A stretch of DNA of 64,000 bases from Rhododendron vialii (GCF_030253575.1 NC_080566.1:33628001-33692000), one strand, 5' to 3'. Shown: positions 1 to 13,461, numbered from the stretch's first letter. Notes: generated by a model from the letters alone, not told the origin. Numbers and translations are program-made.

Positions 1-1
1 C

Positions 2-58
2 AGTTCCAGCAGCAGCGGTGATGGTTACAGCGGTTCGGCTACTTCATTGCTTGAATGA
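2..58 (+). CDS. possible 3' end of a gene running in from the left edge
   Basis: The second frame is open from the first base to a TGA at 56-58. It would end a protein in a Ser/Gly-rich tail finishing SATSLLE. An AATAAA hexamer lies about 35 bases downstream, as expected of a plant 3' UTR. Only 18 residues are visible and no family is recognisable, so this may be chance. Confidence 0.25.
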   Translation, partial: SSSSSGDGYSGSATSLLE

Positions 59-983
59 GGAGCGGTAATCAGTTTTTATCGGGTAGAGAAGGAATAAAAA
101 GCAGCTTTCAGAGAGCAATCGAATTTACTTCTGCCTTTTTATTTTTTTGGGAAAATGCTATTACATCTAAAAATCAACTAAAATATTTTAATCCAATGGG
201 GCCTAGTGCAACATCTATTGAATTTATATCATCAGAAAATTAATTAATAAGAAGAACAAAAAGGGGTAGTACTATAAAGAAGCAGCCTGCAGTCTAGTGC
301 TCAAAACTTTCTTTTGGTACTAAAGTCGGAAAATCAACTTTGACAGGTCTATTTGGGGGAAGAACCATGAACCATCTAGCCAAGTTTTAAACAATGGGTA
401 ATTATTTAATATTCCGGGATATACTCCCTCCCTTTACATAATATTTGGGGTCTACATATTGGTCTCGTGTGAGGGATTGGGAAATCCTATAGTGCAAAGC
501 CTATAAGGCACTTTTAAGGCGTACACGGATTATCGATCTTGACAATAAATGGTTGAGATATAATTTTTAATTACTATGTTTTAATGTGAACCGTTGATTG
601 ATGAGATCAACGGCTTTTCTGTCTCCCTACACGTGCACTACATGGGGGTACACTACAACACCCCCGGATCCTCATGTGAGGCCTATATGTTATGTGAGGT
701 GAGAGGAGAGAGGATATTTTCGGAGTATTGAATAATTTTCCTTTAAACATCATGTATCACTAAAATTATTTTATAATATATTAAATTCACCCACTTAACC
801 TTCCAGAATGTTTTCCAATTTTTTCTAATACATTAATGCTTATTTTTTATTATATACTTTTTTTGTTTTAAGTATTATAATTGGTTATATGGTTCAGAAT
901 GCAAATCAAATCATTTGAAAATGCATAGAAGGGCCACCCTCTTTAAATCACTTGTTGGTTGCATTTCTCTGTACTCTTAAAGT
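59..983. other. AT-rich intergenic stretch
   Basis: No gene is visible. It contains a small perfect hairpin around 592-614 (CCGTTGAT / ATCAACGG) and a lone CTCCCTCC motif near 426 that resembles one end of a Stowaway element but has no matching partner nearby. Confidence 0.5.
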
Positions 984-1126
984 TAGGCTCCATTCCGCTA
1001 AAGAAAAGTATTTATTCTTCATACTTAGTTTTTGAATTAAAAGTGATGTATTGTAAAAGAATGACATGTCTCGTAAAGCAAAAAATAAGTACTAAAAAAG
1101 TAAAATCTTAGCAGAACGGGACCTTA
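984..1126. repeat. MITE, family A (TAGGCTCC...GGGACCTTA ends)
   Basis: The ends are inverted: TAGGCTCCATTCCGCTAA at the left and TTAGCAGAACGGGACCTTA at the right. The interior carries AAGTATTTATT / AATAAGTACT arms. The same end and interior pattern recurs at 22880-23119, 25160-25293 and 27680-27921, and nested at 1331-1578. No protein is encoded. Confidence 0.7.
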
Positions 1127-1219
1127 ATTTCTAACCTGTGAAGCAGTATTTTCACACTTGCATGAATTTCCATTTGCATAAAACTATTGATTATTTGTAA
1201 ATAAATACTGTAAAAAATA

Positions 1220-1669
1220 CTCTCCCCATCCCCAAAAACTGGAACTACTCCTAATAAATGAATTTTCAAAACTGCCTTACTTTTGGAAATGAATATGGAA
1301 ATGTAGGGCAAAAAGGAAGATGACTCACGAGGGGATGTTCCGGTTTCTCCAAAAAGTATTTTATGAAAAAGAACATAATTTCAAGTTTAAAAATCGAAGA
1401 ATGTGTTTGCTCAAATAATTTTTCTACTAATATGAATATTATTTGATAGATCTCATTGAGATCTTTTCTTTTATACAGTGTAAAAAAAATCAAAAACATA
1501 TTTTTTATTTTCATTATATTTGAATTCGAAAATTGAAAAAAAAATCTTTTAAAATAAGAAGGTAATCTGGAACACCCCAATTTTTTCTCACTAACTATAA
1601 AAAAGGACAAGAACTTTGGGAACTTACAAAAAAAAAAAAAGAGAGATTAGACAATTTGTTGGGATGGAG
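1220..1669. mobile_element. Stowaway-like MITE carrying a nested MITE
   Basis: The left end is CTCTCCCCATCCCCAAAAAC and the right end TTGTTGGGATGGAG. Each is flanked directly by TA (1218-1219 and 1670-1671), the target duplication expected of Tc1/mariner-derived Stowaway elements. About 250 bp of the interior (1331-1578) is another inverted-repeat element, so the outer copy is the older insertion. Confidence 0.6.
1331..1578. repeat. MITE, family A, nested
   Basis: Inverted ends GGGGATGTTCCGG and CTGGAACACCCC flank an AT-rich centre with GATCTCATTGAGATC. The related palindrome GATCTCAATGAGATC sits in the family A copy at 27680-27921. The element lies wholly inside the Stowaway-like repeat 1220-1669. 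Confidence 0.6.
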
Positions 1670-2332
1670 TAATAAAATTTGTGACCCATGTATTGATATT
1701 ATTTCCTTTCATATTTTGTAAAGAAAAATAGATTCCTTTAACCCGTAAGAAAACTCGGCCTTAATAAACGATACTTAACAAAATCTGGAGACTGTTAAAC
1801 AAAGGGAGCCAAAGAACATTTCACCATTCCACATATTTATTTGTTAATCCTCATGGGTTGAAGCCCCCCTTCTCTTCTTTTTTTTTTTTTTGTTTTTTTT
1901 TTACTGCTTCTTAACAGTGCATATTGTTAAAAAAGAGAGAGTTCACTTTATAAGACCTAATCATTCCCCACACGGCCACAAGTCGGGATGGCAACGGAAC
2001 GCATCGAAACAAGACGGGACGGATCGAAACAAGTCGGGATGGCAACGGGACGGATCGGGCAGCGCCAAGATTGACTCCTTTAGTGTCACCTATCCATTCC
2101 CACACAACTACCACTACATGCCACCGCCTCCATCGTTACCGCTGCGGTCGACTTCTACCCATTAGCCTCCCCTCTCTCTTTCCTCCCCCTCTCTCTCCCC
2201 CTCAATTTTTACAACCCCACCCAAAGTTAATTACAAACTCCCACCACACTTTTCCCAATTTTACAAAATTTGCCCGCACCTCCCACGAATCTCTCATCTT
2301 TATTTCGATAGCAGTGTGATCTTGGTTTTCCA
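1670..2332. other. gene-free region downstream of the HD-Zip gene
   Basis: No gene is supported. It holds a T-rich tract at 1880-1900 and a duplicated 26-27 base unit (AAGTCGGGATGGCAACGG, about 1980 and 2031). From 2150 it is pyrimidine-rich. The part next to 2333 is presumably the 3' UTR of the minus-strand HD-Zip gene. Confidence 0.5.
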
Positions 2333-4173
2333 CTAACTCCACTGATCAGAGCAATACCACTGGAGGGTCGGCGCTTGCTCGTCGGAAAAGAAGTTACAGG
2401 CCTCTTCCCCGCTGAAAAAATTGTGCTCCTCGATCTTCACAAACTGGGGCTGGTACGCCACCCCCATGTTACTCGCTTTAGACTCCGAAAAGTTGTAACA
2501 ATTCATCGACGACGAGCCGCCGCCGAACTTTATCATCGCCGGAAACAGAGCGCTGCCGCCGCCGTTGTTGGCCGCGGAGGAAATGGAGGCCGCGGTGGGG
2601 CTGCTGTTGTTGTTCTCCTCGTTCAGAATCGCACTTGAGTCGCTGTCCGAAGAACCGTCTTTGAAATCGGGGAAGATCGGGGCGCCAATTTTTTCGCCGT
2701 GGAGGCGGTCGGCGGCGAGCGGCGGCGCAGTGCTCTGTTCTGTGATGACTCTGTTTTCGGAATCTGAAGGGAGTTGCTCCTCTTTGACGGATACGTTGGT
2801 TTCGGTGTTGTCTTCCTTCAGCTTTGATTTCAGTTCTTTAATCTACGACAAATTGAACAATAGAAAGAGTAATATAAGAACACAATTTTAAAACACAACT
2901 GTGTTGAGAGCTTTTCGATGCATATGCGTAACAGATCCTTTCGATGCATTTGGTTTGTATAAATTTAACGGCTCCAAACATAGCTGTATCTAAAAGTTGT
3001 CTGAGCCTCGTTCTGCTATGATTCTTATTTTTTAAATACTTATTTTTTATTTTACAAGACAAATTATTCTCAAATACATCATATTTAATTCAAAAAATAA
3101 GAAGTATTTTAGATTTAACTAATTCCATCATTTAATGAGCAAGGCCCAATAAAAATCAGCAAAGAATTTGTGTGGATTAGCTAAAACACAGAATTGATAA
3201 TCCTCCTAAGTGGGAGTCGAATTCCAAATCAACTTCTTCTTAAGCTCAACGTGAAAAGATACAGAACATGCATTGGTGACACGTCGCATGAATCGTATCT
3301 AATCTTGAATTTATTATCAGTCAAGTAGATACTAAGCACACTTTAATATATATGTTCGCGAGCCTAATCAAAACAATTTAATTTAAGGAATCCAATAGGG
3401 CTTTGTTCTTGTTCGAAGCTAAATTTGAAAGTTAAGCAAGTTTAAAAAAAAAAAATTACATTCAAGATTTGATTACTAAAGCCGATCTAAAAAGAACTTT
3501 CAACGAATCAACCACGTTTAAACTAGTTTGCTTTAATCAATAGCTTATAGATCAATATGCCTGGTAGACTTCACTTTTGGGCACTTATCTAGTCATGATT
3601 TTGACACAACTATGTCGTTCGACGCGTATGGATCCCACGTTCTATTATGTGAGATCCACATGCATCGACGGTTCTGCATCCAAATACCGAAAGACGTGGA
3701 GTAGACTATCTGCATATCTATTTTCATCTGCTAAAAAAAAACTTTGATGGTATTTGGCATTGATCGAGACAGGGATTGAGGTATTATTACTACCTCCTTG
3801 AGCAGAGCATCGTTATCATGTTGGAGATTCTCGTAATTATGCTTGAGAGCATCGAAACTGGCTTTGAGCACGCCGTAGTCTCTCTCGAGCTGCTTGGTTT
3901 TCCACCGCGCGCGGCGGTTCTGGAACCAGACAGCCACCTGTCTGGGCTGCAGCCCGAGTTCTTGAGCCAGCTTCACTTTCCTCTCCGGTTCGAGCTTGTT
4001 TTCCACTTCGAAGTTCTTCTCCAGTGCCTTGACTTGATCCACGCTCAATCGCCGTTTCTTTTCAGAGACATGGCCGGATTCTTCCACGCATCCTTCTTCG
4101 TCTAGGCCTTCTAACATGGTTTGGAACTCCCTTCCGTATACAGGGCTGTGCTCCTCTGTTTCAGTGAAACAAA

Positions 4174-4209
<36 letters not shown>

Positions 4210-5027
4210 TGTGTGTTTAGGCAAGAGAAACACAGGAAACCTACTATAACGAGAAACTGTGCAACTCTGTACAGAGGAATCTCGGACTGTTGAATTGTGC
4301 AGTAATTTTTCTTTAAAATTTTGTATACAATTTAACGGTACGAATTTCCTCGGTACGGAAGATTTTCGGTACAGAGGATCAGTATTCAAGAGAGAGAACC
4401 CAGAAAGGGAAAAGAAAAGTTGAGCTTGAAAATTGTGGAAATCGGAAAGAATTTGTGCTGATTTGTAATAAAATTGAAGGGAAAAAAAAATTGAAAAGCT
4501 GAAAAGGTCTTCAAAACAGGGGATTGGAAAGGTTGGAGACAAGAAAACAGGACATGGGTGTTTTGAATCGGTCGAAATAAAACCCATTAAACTAATTGGC
4601 AATAATTAGAATTGAAAGGAAAAGGCTAAACACAAGTATCAAAACTTCTTGGATTGGAAAGAATTTGTGCTGATCAAACAAAAATAAAACAAAAAAAAAA
4701 TTGCACGAAAAGGTGTTGGAAACAGATCATGGAGTAGACAGGAAAACAAGAACACGGGTTGCGTTTGAATCTTTAAATAAAACCAAACAAAAGAACTAAG
4801 TCAGTGGGATATATCACAAATCAGTGAAAATAAAACAACAGTTGTTAAAAGCAGAGCACAAGAATGGCAGGAGACAGGAAAACAGGGCATGGGTATTTGT
4901 TTGAATCTTCGGAAATACATTAAGCAAGTTAAGGGAATGGAGTGGGAATTATGTTGGAATAACCTGTTGACGCAGGACAGATGGACATCAAAGCACCCAA
5001 AGAATCTGGACTGCCAAGTCTCTTCAT
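2333..5027 (-). CDS. class I HD-Zip transcription factor, ATHB5/6/16-like
   Basis: Nuclear DNA-binding regulator; in Arabidopsis this subgroup acts in abscisic-acid and growth responses. Exons read right to left: 4964-5027, 3794-4155, 2333-2842. All junctions are GT-AG and phases agree, giving 311 residues. The ATG at 5027 opens [18 protein letters not shown], the conserved start of this subgroup, spliced to [17 protein letters not shown]. The homeodomain is about residues 52-112 and includes the helix-3 core [11 protein letters not shown]. The leucine zipper follows directly, with Leu at 111, 118, 125, 132, 139 and 146. Exon 3 gives an acidic, Ser-rich activation region ([17 protein letters not shown]) and the family C-terminus ending [11 protein letters not shown] long GA/CT microsatellite lies in the probable 5' UTR (5113-5156). 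Intron 1 (4156-4963) carries a fold-back repeat. The gene looks intact. Family assignment is firm; the exact orthologue is not. Confidence 0.95.
4178..4216. repeat. GA microsatellite in HD-Zip intron 1
   Basis: A nearly pure GA run lies about 22 bases inside the 3' end of intron 1, close to the acceptor of exon 2. On the coding strand it reads CT and forms part of the pyrimidine-rich stretch before the acceptor. Confidence 0.85.
4264..4380. repeat. fold-back repeat, CTCTGTAC family, in HD-Zip intron 1
   Basis: The right end TTCGGTACAGAGGATC matches the ends of the two elements beside the DiT2 start codon (23922-24148). The left end CTCTGTACAGAGG is its shortened inverted partner. Interior CGGTACGAATTTCCTCGGTAC adds further pairing. 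It is non-coding. Confidence 0.6.
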
Positions 5028-5110
5028 TGATTTGAGTGGTGATTTGTTCGAAACAGAGTAAATTGTTCTGCTTCTGGTTGGTTGTTGTTTTCGTTCTGTT
5101 TGAGTTAATG

Positions 5111-5154
<44 letters not shown>

Positions 5155-7242
5155 GATTTTGCTCAAAGAGTGGTGTTTAAAGCAAAGTTTCTTTCAATAG
5201 GGGGAGAGCAAATGGAAGCAGAGCTGCTCCCATTTCTCTCAGTTGGGCATCCCATCTTTCTCCTTTTTCAATACTTCTTCCCCCTCCAAACCACCCATCA
5301 AATACGAGGAAAATCAAGCCAAACAACCAAACCCACAACACAAGTAATCATTCATTAATACACACACTCTCTCTCAACCTCTGTTTTTCTCTCTCCACAT
5401 CATTACTCCAATCAATTTTAGAGCTAGACTAGAAGTATGAATAATACTAGTCTCGGACTGTTTCATCTACAAAAGAAAATATGTGTTTTGAGAGAGAAAT
5501 AGGTAGAGAGAGGGAGGATCAGAAAACCAGTTCACAACCCGGCTGGCCCTTCACACTTTCTCTCTCTTTAAATAAACCCAACTAGGGTTCATATCGCCAC
5601 TCGCAAGGGTTAGAACATTTTTTTTTTCCGATGGTCAGGACTGTCAAAGTTAGCTTACGTTCATCTCAAATAATTTTTTACCCGGTATCTGGTCAAATGC
5701 AAGCTATTCACGTCGAAACTAGACGATTCACGACAAATATTTTTCTTGCAGTTTGACCTCGAAAATCGAACCCTGATCAATTATGTTATGAGCAAACGTA
5801 CCAACCAAACGGACGGAGATCAAGGGTTAGAATCTGACACCAGGGTTAGGTACACACTGAAATCTTGGCAAATGGAGATGAAATGCGACCCAAATTGCGA
5901 TCCAAATGCAACTTCTGTCCACCGGCTATATCCGGTTTCGGAAACCGTTTCTGGGGAGATATTTTTTGGTGTGGGGGACGTATACGCCATGGTTACGATA
6001 AGTAGAACGGTTTTCAGATACGGCGTGGCGGCTCCGTTCGCGGCTCGGCTTTCTAGCCGAGCTGGGCTTTGAAGATTTTGTATAGTGTCAGCGTATCTAC
6101 GGTCGTCACCACTCGTACTACTACGGCTACGTCGGTGCGAGTAATTCGCGATCACAATTGGGCAATTTGATTGGGCCAAACAACCAATGGTCCGAGCCCA
6201 TCAAGTGATGAAATATATTTAAAATTGTTACGATTCGTTTAAAAAAATTAGATTAATCGAACATCATTGAAAACATCATCGCTTGAATATGTAATGAATA
6301 GTCTAATTTGATCGTCTTACTTGATGCTCGTATATATAATGATAAAATGTTGCTTTAGATATATAAAATGCGATCCCTTGAGCGGAAGATCTTCTTGATG
6401 AGATATAAAAAGTGAGCAGTCCATATCTCTTCAGAGAAGTCTGACGTGAGAAGTGTAGCGCTTGGGCATAACGCACACCTAAATCCTACTCCCGTTGACT
6501 CTTGCATTTGTTGGCCAATGTGAAACGCTCCAAAATTGCGGTTTCGCAAATCTAAGATACGTAACATTGAAATCTAATGACCGTGTTAGTGTCGTATCAT
6601 ACTCTTTAACTAAGTATTAGTAATCATTAAAAATGGTCAAATATTACATCTAGTAATACTAGAGATCACACATAAACATCGATCACCAATATCCAATAGC
6701 TATGATTTCGTCGCATAAAAACTAGGGTGGTCGATCGTTATACATAGGCAACATAAGAGTAGAAAAATTTGTCGCTTAGAAAAAGAACAACCCTTGCACA
6801 TGGATCCGCATAATCACCCGAAAATAGACATGAATCGAGCACGGTAAGAAATTCTACAACGTTATCAATCTAAACGAGCAAACTTGAACATGAGTTCAGC
6901 TTATAGTACGTAATTATCATTTTTCCTTGCAATTGGCCGGGGAGATTACACTAGCCGGTAAATGTTGTAGCCCTTGAAGAACTGAGGACACTTATCAAAT
7001 TGGTTAAGAATCATGTCAATTTTTTTTTATAAAGCGGAGACGTTTATAATGAATCCCCAGTAACGCAATCCTTCGTATGGATGATCTCCTTCACGAGGCA
7101 TAGAAAGCGAATAGTCAGATATCATATAAGAGAATTTGACGTGGGACTTAGAGCGCGTGAGCAACACACCCCATATCCTACTTGCATTGACCCTCCCATA
7201 GGCTAGCTAATATGATCACCTTCCGTAAATTTAGTTAGAGAT
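5028..7242. other. HD-Zip 5' region and intergenic DNA
   Basis: The first 500 bases should hold the 5' UTR and promoter of the minus-strand HD-Zip gene. They include the 44-base GA run at 5113-5156 and a TTTATTTAAA-like box on the minus strand near 5570. Beyond about 5650 nothing is recognised. A locally GC-richer patch at 5880-6160 has open frames on both strands but no family signature. Confidence 0.45.
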
Positions 7243-7404
7243 TAAATTCTTTACACTGTCGGTGTAAATATTTGTTTCTTTCAAATCAATTATATTTCGC
7301 CATGTCGCCATGTTTTAGTGATTGGGACAACTATTTTGCAACGTGGCGTAATATAATTGATTTAGAGGAAACAAATGTTTACACCGGCGGTGTAAAGAAT
7401 TTAT
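7243..7404. repeat. MITE with TAAATTCTTTACAC ends
   Basis: The ends TAAATTCTTTACAC and GTGTAAAGAATTTA are perfect inverted repeats. Each continues into an inner near-palindrome (TTTACACTGTCGGTGTAAA at left, TTTACACCGGCGGTGTAAA at right). Arms pair further inward through AATTATATT / AATATAATT. The element is about 160 bp and non-coding. Confidence 0.75.
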
Positions 7405-9651
7405 TCTCGTTTAGTTAATGTAAGTAATGATATGTGAGGGTTGTAAAAGTGTCACATCAACTTAAAAAGTGAGTAATAATCATTACAAATGGTCAATAGA
7501 ATGTTTAGTAATATTACAAATCGCGCATAAACATCTCTAGCTAATATTCAATTGTTACGACTCCCGACTCAGCCACATATGAATTAGGCTGGACGGTCAT
7601 TGAAGACGGGCAATATAATAGTTTGGTCAATAACGCGCGCAAGAATAATCTGTATGGATCCACATAACTAACCGAAACATGGATGAATCCATCAAAATAC
7701 AGAATTCTATAACAACTATCAATCTAAACAAGTACAAATTTTCAGTTGATAGAATATTTGGTAAATCCCTTGCAACAAGAAAGAGAGCATGCTAGAATGG
7801 TACAATATTGAAGTTGCAATCCCTGCTCCTGGTTCTACTGGTAACTTGATATATGTAGAAGATTTTCTACATCTTTGCACTGTACGTCTGCGTTACCTGC
7901 ATATGGCTCCTCATACCAAATAGTTTCACGGCCATATAGTGTATAACACAATCACATGTGTAACAAATTTATCATATCGGTGTTTGGGACGTGAGGTTTA
8001 GGGTTCGACTCTTATAGACAGAAGGTTGGCCTTCATAGTAATCTAACTTATACTAGCAACTAACATCCTATCCTATCCTCTGGTGTTCTTACTATGAGTC
8101 ATAACATGTCGGTGTAACTGTCTAATTATAGAGTCCCACGCAAATGTCGTTTCGTCTACTGAAAATGATCGGTTGTATTAGTGAGCCTTAAAACAGAGGC
8201 CCACTACTATAACTATTCCAGAGCCACATGTGGTACGACTCCATGGTCACTCTTATTAGAAGAGACCACTCTATTTCAACAGCTATTTTGGATAACAATG
8301 TACTAGCTTAGCGTAGGCCGGGGTTTCCTCACACACTGAGAATATGCAAAAGCACAAGTGGGTTATGTACCTCTAGTATTAACCATCATTATATCAGTCA
8401 GAGCCCACTGTTTTTCTATTCAATGTGGGGCCCAAAGCCCAGACCCAGAAATCAAAATGGGTGGGCCCAAAACATATTTCTTCTCAATGTGGACAACACG
8501 TGTGAGTTTGGTTCCAAAGTTTCGATTCAATTAATCCCACAGGAAAGGTTACTGGTGAGTTGTGAGCATGTGGTAGTACTGGCAAAAAAAGTACTGGCCT
8601 GCTCATTGTCCCTCGCTCCGGCAAAGGGAGAAGAAAACCCCACAAAAAAACAAAGTATTATGATGTGTTTGGACTCGTTGCCACGTTCAATTCACGTAAA
8701 CCTCTCACACGATTCACATGAAATTTACCCGGTTCACGTCATATCCATACGCGTCGAGAGACTCCGAATACATCTGTGTTCACACACACACATATATATA
8801 TGTGTGTGTATATCAGTGAATACATGTATCCAGACACGTATGTGCCGAGCATTTTTCATTGTAAAACCTTGAAAACCAAAAAGCTCAATTTGGATGGGCA
8901 AATTTGAACCGTAGAGATCTGTGTCATAGTAAAATTGTAGCAACCATCCTTATTTTCCACATTCTAAATCCAAAACTCCCAAATCTCTCCATAATAAAAA
9001 GCACACCTAACATGCCAAATTGGGCAAGATGATGTACTTTTTGAAGTAGTGTTTCCAAATCTATCCATTTTGCATATGTAAATCCAAAAGCAACCCAACT
9101 CATAGCATTTTCAAATGAACCACAAATGCCATCTAGTCATTTTTCGAATTATGAGTGTGCGTTCGCCGGAACATACAACAGGCCATCAAGACACGAAGCA
9201 GATATACGATCATTGTTATGTTGTAATGTTAAGTCACAACACAACAAGTAGACCAACGGATAAGGAATCGTAACTCATTGGCCAGCTCCTATTAACTCAC
9301 TACAAAAAATTCAATTAAGGGTACAAACACAAACTCTATTTTAGGTGTTACGGAAGATTTCAAGTCATTTGCATACTTCAAAGAACTCATAATGCCAGCT
9401 CATCATTAGTCCACCCTCCACGTCACCCGAGTGCTGAGTTGTCCAGGATAGCAACCCTATTTTAGAAAAATGGGTATGGTGAAAAAGAGTCTTCTCATCT
9501 TCTGGCTGCTTGGTTATCACAAGCATGGGGCATATTAATTGGCGTTAGCTGACTTCCCACACGGTTTTCTGCACTGCATTTTGGACCTCATCCTTTTTCC
9601 TACAAATATTTGTAGGCTTTTATACTAACAGGAATATATATACACATTCAC

Positions 9652-9686
<35 letters not shown>

Positions 9687-12600
9687 TGTTTGAAAAGCAC
9701 ATTAACTTATTGGCATGGGCAAGGATTCCTCATTGAAGAAGCAGCAGCAAGTTATATAGACTAATATATACGACTATATACTGATTGGTTGCTCCAACTA
9801 ACATTACAGTGAAAACCACCATAACTTGCAGCTTGCTTGCTGACAAATTCATCAACCACTCAGATGCAGGGTATGGAAACACTAACGTTTAAATTCTGCA
9901 TAAAATCTGGGCTCCCATCTTTTTTTTTTCCAGAGATTTATATATACATGCACAATACATGTATTGAAATGATACATATATCATGTGTTATAAATGGTAT
10001 GGGTATGTGTGTGCTCGCACATGTGTATAAATATGTATATATCGGTCACGCGACACCACTACCGGACCACGATTCATGAGAAAATAATGCGCACAGATTT
10101 ACCGCTTTTATACAATCTTTCACCTAAAAACATAATAATTCCATGTTAATTTCGCATCTTTGAATGCAAATTTCTTCGACCTTAAGCACCGCCCGATGAA
10201 CTGTGTGGTTAGTGTTTTCATATACATGAAGTGAACAGAAACTATAAGTGAAAACCAAATAAGCTTGTTAAGTACAAAGGATACCGAGACATAATGATAG
10301 GTATCAATCTCATCAGAGGACCAAACATAGGGCGTAGAAACCTAAAACAGATGGGGGGTCTGTGATCAATGATTCAACTCTTGCAAAGCCAAAGTTTTAG
10401 AATGCATGAAAAGCAACAAACTGAAAGTGAACATATACTTACCCCTAAAGGAATCTCAACATATACATAAAAAAAAACCAGAAGTCTTTCCTTGCACCCA
10501 AACCCTGAACCGATATGCAACGGGTATGATTTCTGGATAACTCAAGGTATCCAAGCCAGCTTAACACAAAATTTTTAGTACACCATAAGCAAACCGTTTG
10601 AGGTTCAGCTTTTACCCAAACCACAGCATGCCCGAGACCTCGAAAGTTCGATGAATGAGCAAAAAAATGACTATGCTAAAACTCAAAAAGTACACCTGCC
10701 ATAACATAACAGTAACTATTTAATCCCCAATCGAAATAATGGAAGAAAATCAACTAAAATGTTTTAACTTTCACAAGCGTAATTGCGTTTGGTAATTAAG
10801 AAGCTCTAGGGTAGAAATCCGATCGGTCTCAGGTTTGGTTCGGCTTTGACTTGGGCGTTGGTTGCTTTCCGATACCAAACACAAACCGAAAAGTGGCCAG
10901 TATTTCGATTTAAAAAACCAAAGCCGCACCAGGGGTAGAAACAGTTCAATAAAACCACCCACGTAGAGGCAAATCAATTCGGTATCCATTGATTCCGAGT
11001 GAAGAATTGTCATCACTAGCTGCTTAAACCCAATTCGCATGTCTTTCAACATGGAACACATGACCAAACTGAATTCATTTGTTAAGTATTAAGAAGAACT
11101 ATTCAGTAGGTTGGCAGACAAATAACCTCGGTTTTCAAATTATCACCTGTCGGTTTCACACTTCTGAAAACTTTTAAAGGTGTCTAGAATCAGGAATTCA
11201 CTATCTAATTACCACGGATACCATGAAAAATCAACTTTTATTAACCCAACGGCAGCTAGCAAATGGAACCCCTCGTCGATAAGGTTGCGAGAACTAATTA
11301 ATCCATCCGATGGCCCAATGCTACTTGAAAAGCATGCTGATAATCCTTTTGATTAAGACCGTAATCTTTGTTTAAAGAAAGATGGTTCGATAAAGCAGCA
11401 CAAAAGCAAAGTAGGCAGCAGATTTTGACATTTAGAGAAAGAAAGTTGTGTTTGTGGTGACTAATGGGACATGCATGCAGCTATTTTCTCTGAGTTCTGC
11501 TTTGATGATGAGAGCTTTTACTGTCACTAATGTTCTTACTTAGCGAAGCATGTGAGATCTGTTTGGTAACGTTTTTGTTTTAAGAACTGACTGCAAAACA
11601 TGGTTGGCAACAATTTCAAGATGATAAAAGTGGAAATTTTTAAAAATTTTCCGAATCAAAGGCTGGCTTATTCTAGATGCAAAATAAGTTTCGTTCTGTC
11701 GTTGGTCTCCAATTCGCCTCCATCCACACCATCTTCCACCAGCGACCCCCTTCTAACACCCCTCTTCGAGTGCCCTCCCTCAGGCCACCCCTTGTTTCCA
11801 AAACAAATTTTCCAAAATGTAAGTGCCAAATACACATTTTTTGCCGTATAAAGATGAATGTAAGCGTAATTCATAAAAACTAGTACTATTGTGTATCACA
11901 AGGCAAAAAATTGGAGCTAAATGTTCAGCTTGACAGGTAAAGCAAATCGCTACAAAGTTTCCATTAGGAGGCTAATTCAGTTGTATCACAAACACTTTAC
12001 CTACTGCACCGTATAACGCATCCTACTACACAAGTGTGGCGAGCCCATATACATATACTTAGTCGTGGATTTGTGACACGAGTTACTATGGTGGAATTAT
12101 GAGGTGTCTCTAACTTGATTCAAAGGTTCTCTATATTTGCCTGCGAGGGAGATAGACACCTTTATTTGAGTTAGATGTACAAGAAGTGAAAAGGAAAAAA
12201 ACACACTTGAGAACAGTTCTCATGAGTTCCCAAATGCTTTAGAGAGTGGGGGAAAGAGATTGGTCTTTTTGCATGGGGCAGTTCCTATAGGGCCTATGAA
12301 AGTGTGAAGAGAATCCAACACTCAAACAAGACAACGAAAAATGTTAAGAAATGAAAAGGCGACAAATGAGGGAAAAAAGGCTTTGGTTAGGTGGGTTTGG
12401 CTTTATAGAGGGTAGACCCCTTAGTGGTAGGCAGCTTTTCTTTTTTGATTAGAGTAGTACTACTCTATTCTGTGAGTGCTGTCCAAAGGCTAAAATGGAA
12501 AGCAAGGAAAAGTAGAATCTTGCTCGACAATTTCTTTGACACCTTTCTTAATCATGAAAGAAAATTAACTTTTTAATTTTCCAAAAGAATATGTATAAGG

Positions 12601-13461
12601 AAAAGAAAAATCAAGAGATGTTAAAGCTTAGCTCCTGAGCTAATTAATAGTATTGGACAAGCAAACTATTCCAAAGTTTACAGAAGGATAGAAGGATCAA
12701 CGCAAAGAAGAAATTGGATAAAGATACTCCAACCCTACGAGATAAGATGAACGGCTCTGATCATCGGGCAGAGACACACGTGGCCTGCGAGCTGCAGTCC
12801 CAAACGATACCACAGAGAAGCAATGTCCTTTGATTTCCCCATCTCTAAAGATGGAACTTTTGGTATCCCTCTCTCTCTCTCTCCGGTTCAACCCATAGAA
12901 ATTTTTACACACTCCATTCTCAAAAGCTTACTTATCATGACACTACTACTACAATTAGGAAAATATTAAACAATATAGCTGTGCTTATCAGATATCAACA
13001 AAGAGATCTAAACTACAAATTTCTGCTAAACAGTCGGCTGATGCCCTTAAAGTCCAAGTTACTGTTGCGCCTAATCAGTAAAACATTGATTTAATTATTT
13101 AAACGTCTAAAAACACAGAGATGATATTAAAATAAGAATAAGGTCGTTTTCTCATATATTGGACACATCAAATCATGTGGAAAACTGGGGTTCTCCTTTT
13201 GGGTATTTCTTCAAGTAATCACATCACATAAAACTTTGTCCATAGGGTGATGCACCGAAGAAACTTGGTTCTTTCATAGATTCTGTGCAAAGTCTTGAAC
13301 TTGGATTTACAGAGAAGGAAGAGGAAAGGGCATGAAAGAAGCAAATTTTCTTTAGTTTTTCAGTTAGCGTCTCTATTTTCCTTTCCATTGACAAATCCAA
13401 AGGAGTGAACTAGACGCTATAGTCTCCCAAATGCTTCATATTAATGTCCTTATATTAACTA
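7405..13461. other. 6-kb intergenic region without a supported gene
   Basis: Both strands were read and no protein family is recognised; open frames are short and of low complexity. It contains a CA/TA/TG microsatellite at 8780-8810 and a GA run at 9653-9685. I see no tRNA-like box pair or snRNA-like element, but weakly conserved RNA genes could be missed by eye. Confidence 0.5.
9653..9685. repeat. GA microsatellite
   Basis: A pure GA dinucleotide run of about 33 bases, followed by TGTGTTTG. It is non-coding, and no gene start is evident beside it. Confidence 0.9.

Noticed and set aside
426..450. Lone CTCCCTCC motif as a Stowaway end
   Set aside because: No matching inverted end within 1 kb on the right before the next independent elements.
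4111..4602. A 163-codon minus-strand open frame overlapping the HD-Zip exon 2 start
   Set aside because: It is out of frame with the HD-Zip coding sequence, Ser/Leu-rich from the CT repeat, and covers intron 1. The spliced model with the [18 protein letters not shown] exon explains the locus.
5746..6179. Overlapping open frames on both strands in a GC-richer patch
   Set aside because: There is no family signature, no splice context and no conserved motif; they are best explained by base composition.
10771..11067. A 98-codon minus-strand open frame
   Set aside because: It starts at a non-ATG codon, shows no domain, and contains wording typical of dispersed repeats (TTTGGTTCGGCTTTG).
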